64,000 nt of DNA from the NCBI RefSeq assembly GCF_040954835.1, contig NC_090707.1:21160570-21224569 (forward strand), given 5' to 3'. A model generated the notes under the pieces. The model had not been told where the DNA came from and did not search any database. It was given only the letters and a program-made list of their open reading frames with translations. Both the position numbers and the translations under genes were made by a program. Below are positions 1 through 12,100 of the stretch, one piece after another; position 1 is the stretch's first letter, and each line of letters begins with the position of its first letter. This DNA is from Lepisosteus oculatus (Eukaryota; Chordata; Actinopteri; Semionotiformes; Lepisosteidae).

Positions 1-480
1 ACGTGAGGGATCAGGCATCAGTGACTGCCTAGGACAGGGCATCGATTAAAGTCCTTTGCTTGCTAGTGTGGCTTCTCGTTTAACATTCAAGAATATAAAA
101 GTATAAGAACGTTTACGAACGAGAGGGAGTTATTCAGCCCATCTAGCCCATCTAGCCCATCTGTTTATCGAAAGAAACCAAGCTTCAGCAACATAGCTTG
201 TTCCATACTCCCATGACCCTTTGAGTAAAGAGGTGTCTCCTGTTGTCAATTTTAAAGGCATTTCCACAGAGTTTTCACTTATATCCTCTGGTTTGTGTTT
301 CATTGTTCATTTTGAATAAGTCTTTTGGTTTGTCTTTATCATTGCCTTGTAAATCTAATGTTGTCTTAGTCTTTTCTGTTCAAGACTATAAAGTTGAGTT
401 CTTTCAAACTGTCAGACATTCTTTACAAGCGAGTACAAATCATACATCACAGGTGTACAGCTTGTATTGCTTAAAACGGT
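1..480 (-). mobile_element. LINE-like remnant, C-terminal region
   Basis: Read on the minus strand, 165-240 encodes a decayed form of FTQRVMGVWNKL, the end of a non-LTR retrotransposon polyprotein seen in many fish repeats. A related piece sits at 19062-19185 in an itgb2 intron. A 10-bp unit, CATCTAGCCC, is repeated about three times at 136-165. Confidence 0.45.
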
Positions 481-806
481 GACCTCACATGCTTTCACAG
501 TACAACCCCTGAAGATGAGAAAGTGTCAATCAGCATAATTAATTTACTTGTTTTACTGTATATGTAAAAGAAAATCCCAGTATATCTACTAGAAACAATT
601 ATACAATACTGTAACTACTGTATCAAACTTCCAGAAATTCTCTTTCATTATACCTTGGTAATTTTATGACTGTTGCATGCAATTGCAGAAATTACTTATC
701 AGACTGAAGGTTGTAAATGTGTAGCAAGTGTCTGAAATGTCAGATTGAAACCAAAAATTAAAGGTAAATAATATGGTCGTATTATGGTGTAAAACTTCTT
801 ACTTAC

Positions 807-980
807 CACAGCTGTCAACCACAAAGCCTTTGCTTCAATGCAGACACTATTGCATTTCAGGTAAAAATTAAACCTCTGTAACATTTCACTGGCATATTCT
901 AAAGTTTGGTGTGCCATTGGTCGAGGAAGCATAAATTGATTTCTTTTTTCACAACAACCTATGTCATTTCTTGGATCCAT
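807..980 (-). CDS. Candidate first coding exon of an unrecognised gene
   Basis: ATG in a good context (A at -3, G at +4) opens exactly 58 codons ending at a near-perfect donor, GTAAGTAAG. The peptide includes CCEKRNQFMLPRPMAHQTLE and CNSVCIEAKALWL, with five cysteines and no signal peptide. The next exon would lie beyond the left edge or in the repeat there. A noncoding first exon may sit at 5513-5720. By synteny PTTG1IP would be expected here, but the peptide does not resemble it. Confidence 0.33.
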
Positions 981-2430
981 GATGATTGCAGATAATGATG
1001 TCAATGAAATGGCTATTAACACCACACATGATCACAGTGTTACGTCACCTGCGTCTCGCTCCAGAAGATCTAATCTCCTTCAATAATGCACATCACATTC
1101 TCATGCAGTCTCCAATTAATCAATCAAACACACCAATGTTCTCTCCCTTACTTAAGCCTACTTCGCATACCACTCTTTGCTCAGTATTGGGTGTCTCCTG
1201 TCTGAGCTGCTCTGTCTCCTTGTTGTTGTGGTGGTCTCTTGTTGGTCTCTGGCTTTTGATTCTGACTTCTCTATGGCTGTAGACTCCTGGTTACTGATTT
1301 TGCACTTTAGGGATACTTCTGTCTCTGTCTCATGTTTGGTATTCTTTGATTACATGGTTTCTAACCATGGATTGGCTTAGCATTTACATCTGTGAACTAA
1401 GAATTTTGCATAGGATCTGCTGATGCCACCATAATGCATGATAATACTAAAATTGTGGATCTTCATCTTGAAAAGCTTTGGGGTGATCTGGTTCAGGTTT
1501 ATTGCAATTTGAACGGCTTGGCTGCTTTAAGAAAATTGCAGCCTATGTTGCACAGCAAATGAGAGGAGTAAGTGAGAAGCTACTTCATCAGCTGAGTTAA
1601 GGTCTAACCTCAGGTAGAACAATTTGTACAAGGCCAAAGTGGAATTAAACAAGGAAATGAAGGTGAACACCACTAGTTGGACAATCGGTGTCATGTTATT
1701 TTTAATAACTAAGTCAGAACCTTAATTTAATGTCTTCTCTTAAGGAGAGAATCCTACAGCACTATCCCCTGTTATACTGGGCTTTTGGTCTGAAAATGTG
1801 GTTCAGAGAAAAGAGTGCCACTTCCTGGTGCGCATTGAGCAGCAGCTTGGTTTTCTTTTGATAGCTCTCATACTGGTACTATTTGCACCCATCTGTTTAG
1901 TTTCTGAGATCTGATAAGATCAGGCTGTAAGGCCCTAAGGCTATTGTACAAATACTGTCTACACTGCCTCTTAGTATATTTTGGTTCCTCCTTTCTAGTT
2001 TGCTTGTATATCTGAGATGCAGTGAGTTATCACTTGTCATCACAACCAATTTATTCTGAGCTACAAGTTGCTTGCATTGTAATTCTAACTACTGCCAAGC
2101 ATAATCTGACATTTTTATCTACTTTTCAGACATTGTGTAACCAAAGTCATATTGTCAAATTTGTGATGTACTTAGACAAGTATCTTCTCACTCTTGTTAG
2201 AGGAAATATTTCAAATATACTGGAATATTTGCAAACAAAGTCCTAATGATTATTAACACCAATGTATCAGATAGTGTCCTGCTACTTACAACAAACAAAG
2301 TTGCATAGAGTACATTTATTTTTCTTTAAACATCACATCAGCACATGCTAAAACTGTGACATTGATGGTACTACTTGTATTGTAGTCCCTGTCCTGTGCT
2401 AAACTATTGGTTGATCCTTTTGAAACCATA
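981..2430. other. Intergenic, no confident gene
   Basis: AT-rich unique-looking sequence. A plus-strand open frame from 981 (MIADNDVNEMAINTTHD) ends at a TAA near 1085; it overlaps the minus-strand candidate exon only at its edge and has no support. CpGs at 1045-1065 are notable. Nothing else can be named. Confidence 0.3.
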
Positions 2431-2790
2431 TAGTGTTATACGCAGGTGAGCCAGAGCTCACAGCCCTCGGTCCCCTCGGAATATGGGCACGTTTTCAAAA
2501 GGAATCGAACGCCTCCTGGGGCTGCTCAGACTTACTTGGGTCTTCCCCCCACCCCCCAAAGACCTTCCATCAGTTAATGGCTGTTGGTTCCATCAAGCTC
2601 AGGATATTTGATCGGGGGCCCTGTCACTGATCAGGTGCTCAGTCATTGAGATACCTTCTGAACTGAATCCTGCCCAATAGATTCTCCCTCTGCCTTGAAC
2701 CCACTCTGGCTGAGCGCACCCTGTTTTTTCCTGCCCAGCACCGACGCTACCACCCTGTAGCCCCACGCAGTGGTGCAGCTGCCCTGCTTA
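2430..2790. repeat. GC-rich block, probably old repeat
   Basis: A 360-bp stretch with clearly higher GC than its surroundings, poly-C/A runs (CCCCCCACCCCCC) and no conserved open frame. The composition suggests an old inserted element, possibly LTR-derived, but no family could be recognised. Confidence 0.3.
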
Positions 2791-3424
2791 GATCTACTTT
2801 GATAGTTGTTGACCTATTCTCACTGACCAGTCCTGTCTGCTACAGCTTTCTGTCTTGTTTCGCTAATCTCTGTCAACCTCTGCTTTCTGTCCTTTTCTTT
2901 ACTGTACATTTCCCATCTTGTCTGATTCTCAGCCTTCATTGGGTTCTTCAGTCTGTCAGCCAGACATGGTTTTCTTCATCTACTCTTTGCGTCATTGCAC
3001 ATACTTATAGTTTTTTTTTTAATTAATCCAATCCTTAACCAGGCACACTTACAAAAAATCAAAATAACTAGAAGAGTGGTACAGTAAATAACTAACTGTA
3101 GCAGTTCCCATGACAATAGTAATTTGAGTTTGGTGAAATCAATAACTGTAAGGTGTGATTTATGCAGAAATCCATCAAATGATAACTGAATGATACTAAT
3201 CAAATCCATCAATCATGTTAACTGGTCAAACAGTTCTACAACAGGAGCAATTCACCTCAGGGGAAATTATCACAGCAGCTTCTGAGGTGCAAAATAGAAG
3301 ACATTTTGGTTGGTTGTGAAATGTGATAGATTCAATTGGTACAGTAGTTCTCTAGGCAGAGGCAATTGATTTGTCCTCAGATTTCAGTGGTCATCTCAGT
3401 GTATGCAGGAAAAATCAGGTTTAA

Positions 3425-3740
3425 TATTCAAATCAAATCAAAGTTTATTTATCAAATGCACACAATACAGCATGCAGCAGTATTTGCTGGCAATGAAATG
3501 TCTTTTCTATGAGCTCACCGGGGGGGTCACAAAATTAAAGTTACAAAAGAAGGTTACATAATAATACATAATGGTGCAATAGAAATGGAATAAAATAAAC
3601 AGACAAAACTCAATATGCTATGTGTCCATAGTGTATGCAATGTATTATGTCCAAGTAGTCCAGTATGCTGAATACAATGAAAACTGTATGTCCATGTAGC
3701 CATTATGGGTGATTTGTTAAAGAAGGTGCAGGTTGGCAAT
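3425..3740 (-). mobile_element. 3' end of a non-LTR retrotransposon
   Basis: The left boundary, read on the minus strand, ends in AATAAACTTTGATTTGATTT, a typical fish LINE tail of short repeated units, preceded by sequence rich in GTGCATTTG and ATTGCCAGC. Only the 3' noncoding part is present; no reverse transcriptase remains. Confidence 0.55.
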
Positions 3741-5512
3741 TTAGCAGTCTTATTGCCTGACTGTTATTTTAATGGTATGCTCATACAATGAAACTGACCA
3801 TGACTGGTTTCAGCCAAACAGTTTTTAAATATCAGGAGTTAATTATATTAACCACATATTTACTAAAAATGGAAAGAACTTGTGGCCAGAAAGTCAGAGC
3901 TTGGCTTATAGGAACCTATTTTTACATAGGTCCATTCCATGTGTACTACTATTAAAATAATATAATGGTGTAATACTAACCAATTGGTACTATAATTTTT
4001 AGTTCTACAATGTTTGGATTTTAAAATAAGAGCAATTTGTGTGATGGGCCACATTTCTGCCAACTGTTTATAATCTACTGCAAAAATAAAGATTATTTTG
4101 AAAAAATAAAGAAATTTGAAAAAAAAAACTTTGGCTATTGATTACATTTTTCAGTTTTCAATTCAATTGCTGCTGTGGTTCATAAGAAGATTATTCAAAT
4201 TTCTTCAAACATGCAGCTCAGACCATCTTTTTGCAGGACAAAGAACCCAACATTTTGACACAGAATTAAGTTTACCGAACGCACACACAAGCGCAAAGTA
4301 TGAGGTTGCAAGTCTTTTTGGTTTCAGGACAGGAGCAATTTCAAATATAAGAAAAAAAAGCCATTCAATGAAAACAAGCTTGCCCTACCTGTAAACATAC
4401 AATTCCTTTCCTCACTATTATCAATATACAATATAATCACTATATTATATTAGGATCCTTGGGATCCTACAAATATCACAAAATAATTAATTATGGGTAT
4501 AGCACTTTAAAATAAAGGAACACAATTCACATTTCTCACTATTTCTGATTTGCAGGAGCTGAGCTCTCAAAGTATATTTTACATCAAATATGAGTCATTA
4601 TATTTTTTTCAGTGCTAGTTACATGTATCAGAGTGTTGCTTAGGAGGGTCATTCTGAAAAAGATATATCTAACATACATACTGTAGTTTTATAACAAAAG
4701 CACCATGTAGTTCATGACACATTAAATTACATCCCTGTTTTTTTTTTTGGTTTTGGGGATTGGTGGCCAACGGTCATGGCAAATGCTACTGTTCATGCAC
4801 TATTGCCTATAGATTTGTTCTGCTTTCATGTCACAAACTTACATTATCAACTTGAATGAAATGTTTGAGACATGCGTAGAATAAGTACTTCCACAGTGAT
4901 GTTAGTTTGGGCTACTGCACACCACCTATCAGGCTTTTTCACAGGAGTACAATTCTTTAAGGAAAGACCCCAATACTTTTTGCATCCACTTCTATAACAT
5001 AATCTGCTGTAGATATACTGTAGCCAGTCCCATAAATCTATAGAATCGTTACTGTACTTTAAAACACTTAAAAAGTATTAATTGCTGCTGTTAACATTTG
5101 AAAACAAGTAGAAATCACTGCTCTTTTAATTCCTGCAATGCACAAACAAACTGTTAGCAAATTGCTGTTGGCTTTAATTAACTCTGTGTCCCCGAAATCA
5201 AATGCAGGACCCAAAGGAAAAAAACAACAAAAGCGAGGCAAGCATAAACAACTTTACATGAATGGAGGACAATTCCTTCCCTAATTTCTAAATTTGTAAC
5301 AAAATTGAATTTCTACTATTGTCAATGAAGACGCTTAAATGCAACAACAATAGGAACAATAGTGTTCGTCTTTGTCGATGAGGAAATGAAACCTGTAGCA
5401 GGCACTATTTGTATAAAGCAGACCTAACATAAAGAAATAAAGGTAAAATAACTCACAAGAAACAACTGTTTAATTCTGAGGATTTCACCTTACCGGATCC
5501 TGAAGGAGTTAC

Positions 5513-5720
5513 CTGTAACCTTCAAACTTGGACACCAAGCTCTCCTTGTTTCTCTGAATGAACTTCAGCCCCCACAGTGCTTCCACACATTCTCTGCACA
5601 CATTAACTAGAGCGACTTGCAGTGCAGCCTAGAGACAGATTATACTCGCTCTGCTGCCTGTTCCTATACGCTCTGAGCCACAGAACCACAGAAAGCAGAG
5701 ACTCTGCTATTACATAACAA
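5513..5720 (-). promoter_or_regulatory. Possible noncoding first exon and promoter (minus strand)
   Basis: This patch is GC-richer than its flanks and, read on the minus strand, ends in GGTTACAG followed by a GTAACT donor. A TATA-like GTATAATC lies near 5640. It contains no long open frame. It could be the untranslated first exon of the gene whose coding exon may be at 807-980, but this is speculative. Confidence 0.2.
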
Positions 5721-7315
5721 GAATGGCATTCAGTCACCATATTGTTTATTCAGCTTCTTTTGTGGAAAACGTGGAAGCTAGCACAATCCAAGACATGCAC
5801 TCCTACACACTGTAGACCCAGTCCACTCAATACTTTCGATACTTTTACATTTTATGAAGCTTGGAAGTTTCTCTTCAGGCAGTCACAATGTATATTCTGT
5901 AATACCTATGTTTTCCTTACCTAAAATCAAGATTTCATTCAAGGTTTTATGTGTTTCTTTCAATGATTTCTATAGTTTAAAAACCCATATAAAACCCTGA
6001 ATGAAAATGCATGATGTCTTAAACCATTTCAGCTAACAAAAAATACAGCAGCCCTAATGAAAGCAGTATTCTTTGAAATCCTCTTTTTATTAATCTTTTT
6101 TCAAATACAAAGCTCAAAAATCTATTTTAGAAATTATAGGCTAATTTTCATAACTTACCATAAGAAAAACACAATATCTCATGGGGTACAATCAACAAAA
6201 ACACTGAAACATTATTAATCCAAGGTAGGAATGGGGCACCAATAAAGAAATCGGCAACATGCCTAAGGCTGAGGAAGGATAAAGTTCAGTATTAAATATC
6301 GTTAACATAGAAGATGCATAAATGCTACAGAGAAAGTAGAAGCACTTACACAAATATTTAGGGCTTGTTCATACTCTATCAATTCTATTTAAGAAAATTT
6401 GAGATGTTATGAATTGGACATTTACAAAACAGAGGTAGTACTCATAGATGGCAAAATTGCTAACATACTATAATGACCATCCTTAAAATGTGTGACTAAA
6501 CTGAACCAGATAATTATAAACCGGTAAATCCTCTATTGTTTGTGAGGCTATAGAAACAATAGTTAATACTAAACTATAGGATCATAAATTTGGAAATAAT
6601 GACATAAGGAGATAGTCATCATGATTTTAGAAAAGTTAACTCTAGCTTAGCAAATAGGTTCTATATCAAACAAAGACGTTAAATAACATGAGCCACAAAG
6701 AAAATTCAAAAGCTAAAATATGTTGAGTGCGTAAGTATTCATGAGCTTTTCAACGACAAACCTGAATTAGTTCAGGAGCACAAAATTGCTTTGATAAAAC
6801 ACAAAACTGGTTGAAACTTTTGCCTGTATGCAATAATTGTAGTTCACATGATTTCAGAATAAACATGCCTGTTCCTGAAAGGTCCCTTAGTCAGTGAATT
6901 TCAAGCAAAGATTCAACCTTGAAGGAGCAAAGTTCAGGAGAAGGGCATACAAATTTCACAGACACTGAATGTCCCTGTGTGTGCAGTGAAGTCAATCTTT
7001 AAAACATGGAAGCCATACTGCACCACCAAGACATGGCCTATAGTGGGCTGTCCCTCCAAACTGACAACTTGAAAAGCAGGAAACTGGTGAAAGATGTCAC
7101 CGAGAGGCCATGAACTATGAAAGAGCTACAGAGTTCAATGATTTAGAAGGGATAAAATGTCCATGAGTCAATCTCCCTGTCACTCCACAAAGACTTTCAG
7201 AATTTTTGACAAATCCCAGTAACGACAAAACATGCAGCCTAATGTAAAGGGAAAACTTACTTAATACTTTGGTTTTAACCGGCCTGGCTGAGAAAATGAC
7301 AGCACTGGTTGAAGA

Positions 7316-7430
7316 TTTCCAAAGACATAATGGTAGGTTAATTAGCTTCTGGAAAAACTGGCCCTGGTATGAGTACATGTGTGTCTCTGTGTCTGTGGAT
7401 GTTTCCCACCTTGTGCCTGTTGCCTATTAA
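7316..7430 (+). mobile_element. tRNA-type SINE, partial copy
   Basis: Matches the middle and 3' part of the dispersed family described at 12225: ATGGTAGGTTAATTAGCTTC, TGGCCCTGGTATGAGT, and the TGTGCCTGTTGCC end. The head is missing. Confidence 0.55.
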
Positions 7431-7504
7431 ATAAAGCATTATTACAAAATGGAAAGATAGATGTATGTTGTTAAATATAGAAAAGACACTATACATTTTC
7501 ATAT

Positions 7505-7590
7505 GTAATTTATTTCAGTGTGAACACAACTTTATAGCATTTTACAAAATTTATTTCAGTGTGGACACAACTTTATAGCATTTTACAAAA
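7505..7590. repeat. Tandem duplication, 41-bp unit x2
   Basis: Two almost identical units containing TTTATTTCAGTGTGAACACA then ACTTTATAGCATTTTACAAA, differing at about one base. Local duplication in the itgb2 downstream flank. Confidence 0.85.
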
Positions 7591-9068
7591 AAAAACTTTA
7601 AATTGAAATACCGTTGCTCTCTCAAAATCTAAGTAGTGGCCTACATTTACACTGCAGAATTATTCAACAAACACCAAGAATCAACATTAAGCTCATGCCC
7701 TTAAATGATTTAGAAAATGCAAGTTATTTTGGAAATGTCTATATACTGACAGTTTTTCAATTCCAATGCTCATAACGCAAATGGGTACAAGAATCTGAAA
7801 CAATCTACCCTGCCCTCTTTAGTACAAATTGATATTCTGAAATCCTTCATTGGCTGGGAGAGATTCTAGAAAGCCACGAGCAACCAATCAGCTTGTTTGT
7901 AACATTTTCATGTTCTTTTCATTAAGTACTAATCCTAAACTTTAATAGACTTAATTCTAAATAAAACGAGGCCCCCTCATTTTTGTGCTGTTGCTAGACA
8001 AATGCAATTACTAGGTGAAACAAAGCTGGAAACAGAAGGCAGTAGGCCACTTCTGTGCCACAATTCATCGGAAATATAGAGTAGCTTTTCAGTCCTGCTT
8101 TTCTAGCTTCTGTTCCACCCAATTCCAAATTTCACTTCTTTAAAATGTACACTTTCTGTATGCTGTATATGTCAGGATTTATAGGAGTTGGATCCCTACA
8201 GAAGTGTGGATGCTTAATTATTATGGTGGTTTTTGTACAATGTGTATTTATAATGAATTAGAAAAATATTAAAAGTTTATAGCTACCATAGCACATAAAG
8301 AAAATAGTTCAATTAAAGTTTCAATATACCTCAGCAATCAGGAGGTTGGTTAGGTAAAATCCAGAACCCTCAGGAGACTAGAGTTGTGAAACTAAGAATT
8401 ACATTCATAGGACGTGTGCTTTGATTATTTGTTTTGCATACTGCTATCAATTTATCAGGAATGGAGATCAGACTGGTGACGCATGCACTGGTACTCGTAG
8501 ACTAGAGGATAATTCAAAATGTATGGTGCACTCTGGACTGATGCTATGCATGCATGATGCATTTTCAGAATCTGTACAGGCATAACATAAGGTAGCATTC
8601 ATATGAGAAAAAATGCTAAAACACTCCACGTAATTCAGAGATTAAACAATATAATATTATATTCCAAAATAATATGCAAGCATAAAACCCAATTACAGTG
8701 CAATGATGCTTTGTATGTTTATAATAAGAAAGCAAACATTTAACTTGGAATAACCAAAAACAATTTGTGAAGATGTTATTTATACATAAATAAGTATAAT
8801 TCTGATCTTTATTTTTTAAACATTATATTGTATTAGACTATAATGGTGTTAAACTGATGCACCATCTTACAGCTGTTATGTGCTAGATGTAAATTTTTAA
8901 TTGGCCCAAATTAAAATCTTACGAATTTATCATTCAGTGGTAGCACTGCAAATACAACAGTATATTACTGTATATTATTTAAGCTTCAAATAGTTTAAAG
9001 AATAAAAAAGAACCATTCTTTTGTAATTAATTATGTAGTTTCTTTTTGTAATAACATTATGTAAATGT

Positions 9069-9134
9069 TCATTCACCAGAGAAATTGGGGTTCATTACAG
9101 TTGTGGTGGCACCCTTGAAAAGTGGATTATCAGC
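9069..9134 (-). CDS. itgb2: itgb2 exon 16: cytoplasmic tail and stop
   Basis: Last coding exon, residues 753-773: [18 protein letters not shown] then SGE and TGA. NPLF (755-758) is the talin-type motif, TTT (762-764) the threonine cluster whose phosphorylation controls 14-3-3 and filamin binding in CD18, and NPNF (767-770) the kindlin-type motif. Phenylalanine in both NPxF positions is typical of beta-2 and unlike the NPxY of beta-1 and beta-3. Confidence 0.95.
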   Translation of the reverse strand, partial: ADNPLFKGATTTVMNPNFSGE

Positions 9135-12100
9135 CTGTTAAGAGAATAAAACAAGACGGGATTAATGAAAAATATCATTACTGGCATTCTGTTCAAACTT
9201 TAAATAAAAGATCAAAATATATCCTGCAAAATATGACACATTGCAAGAAATGTCACAAACAAAACTAAAGCACAACGTACCCTGATTCATTCTCAAAAAT
9301 CATACAACGTTACTAAATGAATCAGAATAGGCTGCCTTTCTTTGATAATAGTGTAAGACGTGTTATTTCAAAAATTTGTGAAAAGAACAAAAGGTATAGA
9401 ACAATCTGAAACAGCTGTTGTATATCCATGTTACTCATATGATATATAGGTCAGAACTAATAGTGTTTTAACATTTCATTATGGCTGGTTGCCCTTGTAC
9501 ATCAGGATGAGCAGGGATATAACTACAGTATATGAATGTCCGTAAAACTGTGGAGAGTATGATTCACAGTGCCCACTGGTGGGGAAATTGTACCACAGTA
9601 ACAAAAACAATTGTACTAAAGTAAGAAAAGCAGAAACTGAGCTCAGGCCAGGTCAAATTAACTTCAAAGCAAGTGGTGAAGACAAACCAGATGTCTGTCT
9701 TAAGAGCTATCACCCAGGACACCAACAAATGCACAGGTATGCCTATATTTTTTTCACTGTATATATTGAAATAGAAAATTTTTGGCTAACCATTTGTGAG
9801 CTACTGATAACACATTAGAGTGTATATAGATGGGGCACAGGCCATCAAAAATGGGATACAAAGTATCAGGGTTGCATTCTGTAGAGAACTGCACTCCACA
9901 ACGGAATAATGGTATCCGATAGAGAGTTATGGTTGAACTGCCTTGAGAAGCCTTCAAAGGCTTCGGACAAGACATTTTGTGGATTTTGTGGTCAGAATCA
10001 AGGCCACCATCTTGTGACATTCTGCTGTAAAACATATTTTCAACATTACAGACATTGTCCATGAAAGAAGTGAAAAAATACAGTTCAGTTGCTATATGAA
10101 AGTCATGTATTTTGTGTGCTTTATTTGCATAAAGCACTTTACTACTTTACTACTTTAATTTACTGCTTTAGGTAGCCATCATTTGATTCGTTTCTCCTGA
10201 AGAGCCTGTGTAGTTTGACTGAAATTGTGTAGTTTGAAATTATGCCCAAAAAATGTGGTATAACTACTGTTTTCAAGTGCATTTTCCCTTCAGGTCAATG
10301 TACTGAATTACAACTCCAGTGAATGCGTTAGACAAACTCTGAAAACATAAATATATGAATCACAACAGTTAGTAAGTAAAATTACTTACATTACTCCATT
10401 TCTGCTTCTGCTTTTCTTTTTCAAATTTTTGATATTCCTTCAGGTCCATCCAAGATGTTATCAGTTTCCAGATGAGCAGCAGTGCAAAGCCAATGAGGGC
10501 TACTCCAGCTACCGTACCCCCCACAATGGCAGCAATGTTGGGTGGCTCAGGACATTCTGAAACATGAGAGGATTGACAAAGGCCCTTTATATGCAATGTT
10601 CTGAAGTTCTTTTGACCAATCTTTCCCTTTGTAATTTGTGTATACTATAGTTTCATTACCTTTACTGCTGCCTACTGTACGTCTGATTCACCAGTGACTG
10701 GAGATAACAGACATTCACACTTTGACTGCCTATAATGTACTTTCTGTGAGTGTACATAGTGACCTTCATTTTATAATTTTAAGCCTCAGCTACCTTTCAT
10801 TCCACACACAAAAAACTCTTTTCTAATTTCAAAGCTTTTATATTTAGCACATGACATGGAACTTCTTCTGACAGTTCAGAGAACCCAAAAGCATTGTCTT
10901 TCTGACAGATTGGAGAACCCAAAAGCAGGACTCTAGGAGGAGATAAGGCAGGTGAAGATAGCTGAAGTAGGTCAGCGCATTGAGACTGGCAAAGCACGAC
11001 GAAGACAGGAGGAGATTCTGGAAGCAGGATGGAGATCAGGATCACATAAGACAAGGAGGTGAGCGCAACTAACAGGATAGGTGTGGACATGGTGGCTGAG
11101 CTACAACATAGGATTATAGGCAGGGAACTGTGCCACTGGTCCGGTGCTTGTGTCAGTAGGTGGCTGAAGACTGGCAGAACAAGTCCAGGACAGACAGAGA
11201 GTCTTTCAGGAAGGATTGAGGTAGAGTACGCTTTTGAGACACAGACTAGTGTTGCAAAGTGCACTACTGTTGTCAGAAGGTCTCTCAAAGGCAGAGCACT
11301 AGATCAGTGGCAGAGCAGGGTTTAAATATCCTGGACATTATGGACTAAGAGACTAAAGACTGCAAGCTCATGCTCTCCCAAGCATAACACACACTTTAAA
11401 GTGTATAATGAGCCTGTTAAGGTGATATCTCTACACTGAGTTCTCAAGAGGGATGCCTTGTGTCAGGAGAAAGGTTTTTCATCTAGTAACCTTTTAGACT
11501 TTCACACACAGTATATCTGGCCTGTGCAGATGTTTTGGATCCAGGGTTCCAACACATATACTACACAAGAATTTTGGATCATTTGATCAAATAATATTTC
11601 TTAATAGAAATACTAAAGAACAAAGTATATTAAAAACAAATAAATATTATTTCTATTTTGAACATTTTTGTCTGTCTTCATTAATGTTCCTTTGGTTTTG
11701 GCAGTACTAAATGAATACACAGTGAACACATTTAGTTAGAGCTGGGTTCTTTGCTAATGATAATATTGGTTTCTTCAGTTTTTGGCAACTTTTTCCTGTG
11801 AACAGAATGAAACACATACTGTATCTCATATAACAGTTTTTACAATATCAAATATCTCACCTCTTTCCTTTTTGATCAAGGCTTCATACATATTCTGGCC
11901 ATCAAGTTCCTTCATTATGAAGATCATCCAGCAGTTTTCGGTGTCTTTTTCTTTGCAAACCTTCTTAGTTCCCACATCCTCCTTTATCTGATGTTTGATG
12001 ATATTCCTACATGACTCACTGCAATTCTTACTGAATGGGCCAGTGTTGAACCCCAGACATTCAATACAAGGTCTGAAAGCATAAAAGTAAAAGGTAAATA

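Larger units (their letters stand above)
5730..9068. other. Downstream flank of itgb2, 3'UTR end not defined
   Basis: AT-rich sequence holding the unmarked 3'UTR of itgb2 (several minus-strand AATAAA signals, for example near 8808), a partial SINE at 7316-7430 and a tandem duplication at 7505-7590. No coding exon could be supported. The cleavage site cannot be fixed from sequence alone. Confidence 0.4.

Noticed and set aside
4441..4475. Short palindrome AGGATCC-TTG-GGATCCT
   Set aside because: A 7-bp stem is expected by chance several times in 64 kb.
9754..10137. 127-codon minus-strand open frame in the last itgb2 intron
   Set aside because: No splice signals or family likeness; the frame is not joined to itgb2 phases. 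It may be repeat-derived but could not be placed.
10797..11288. 163-codon minus-strand open frame
   Set aside because: It lies in an itgb2 intron inside an LTR-like block, is pyrimidine-rich on the coding strand, and shows no domain; the opposite strand is also open.
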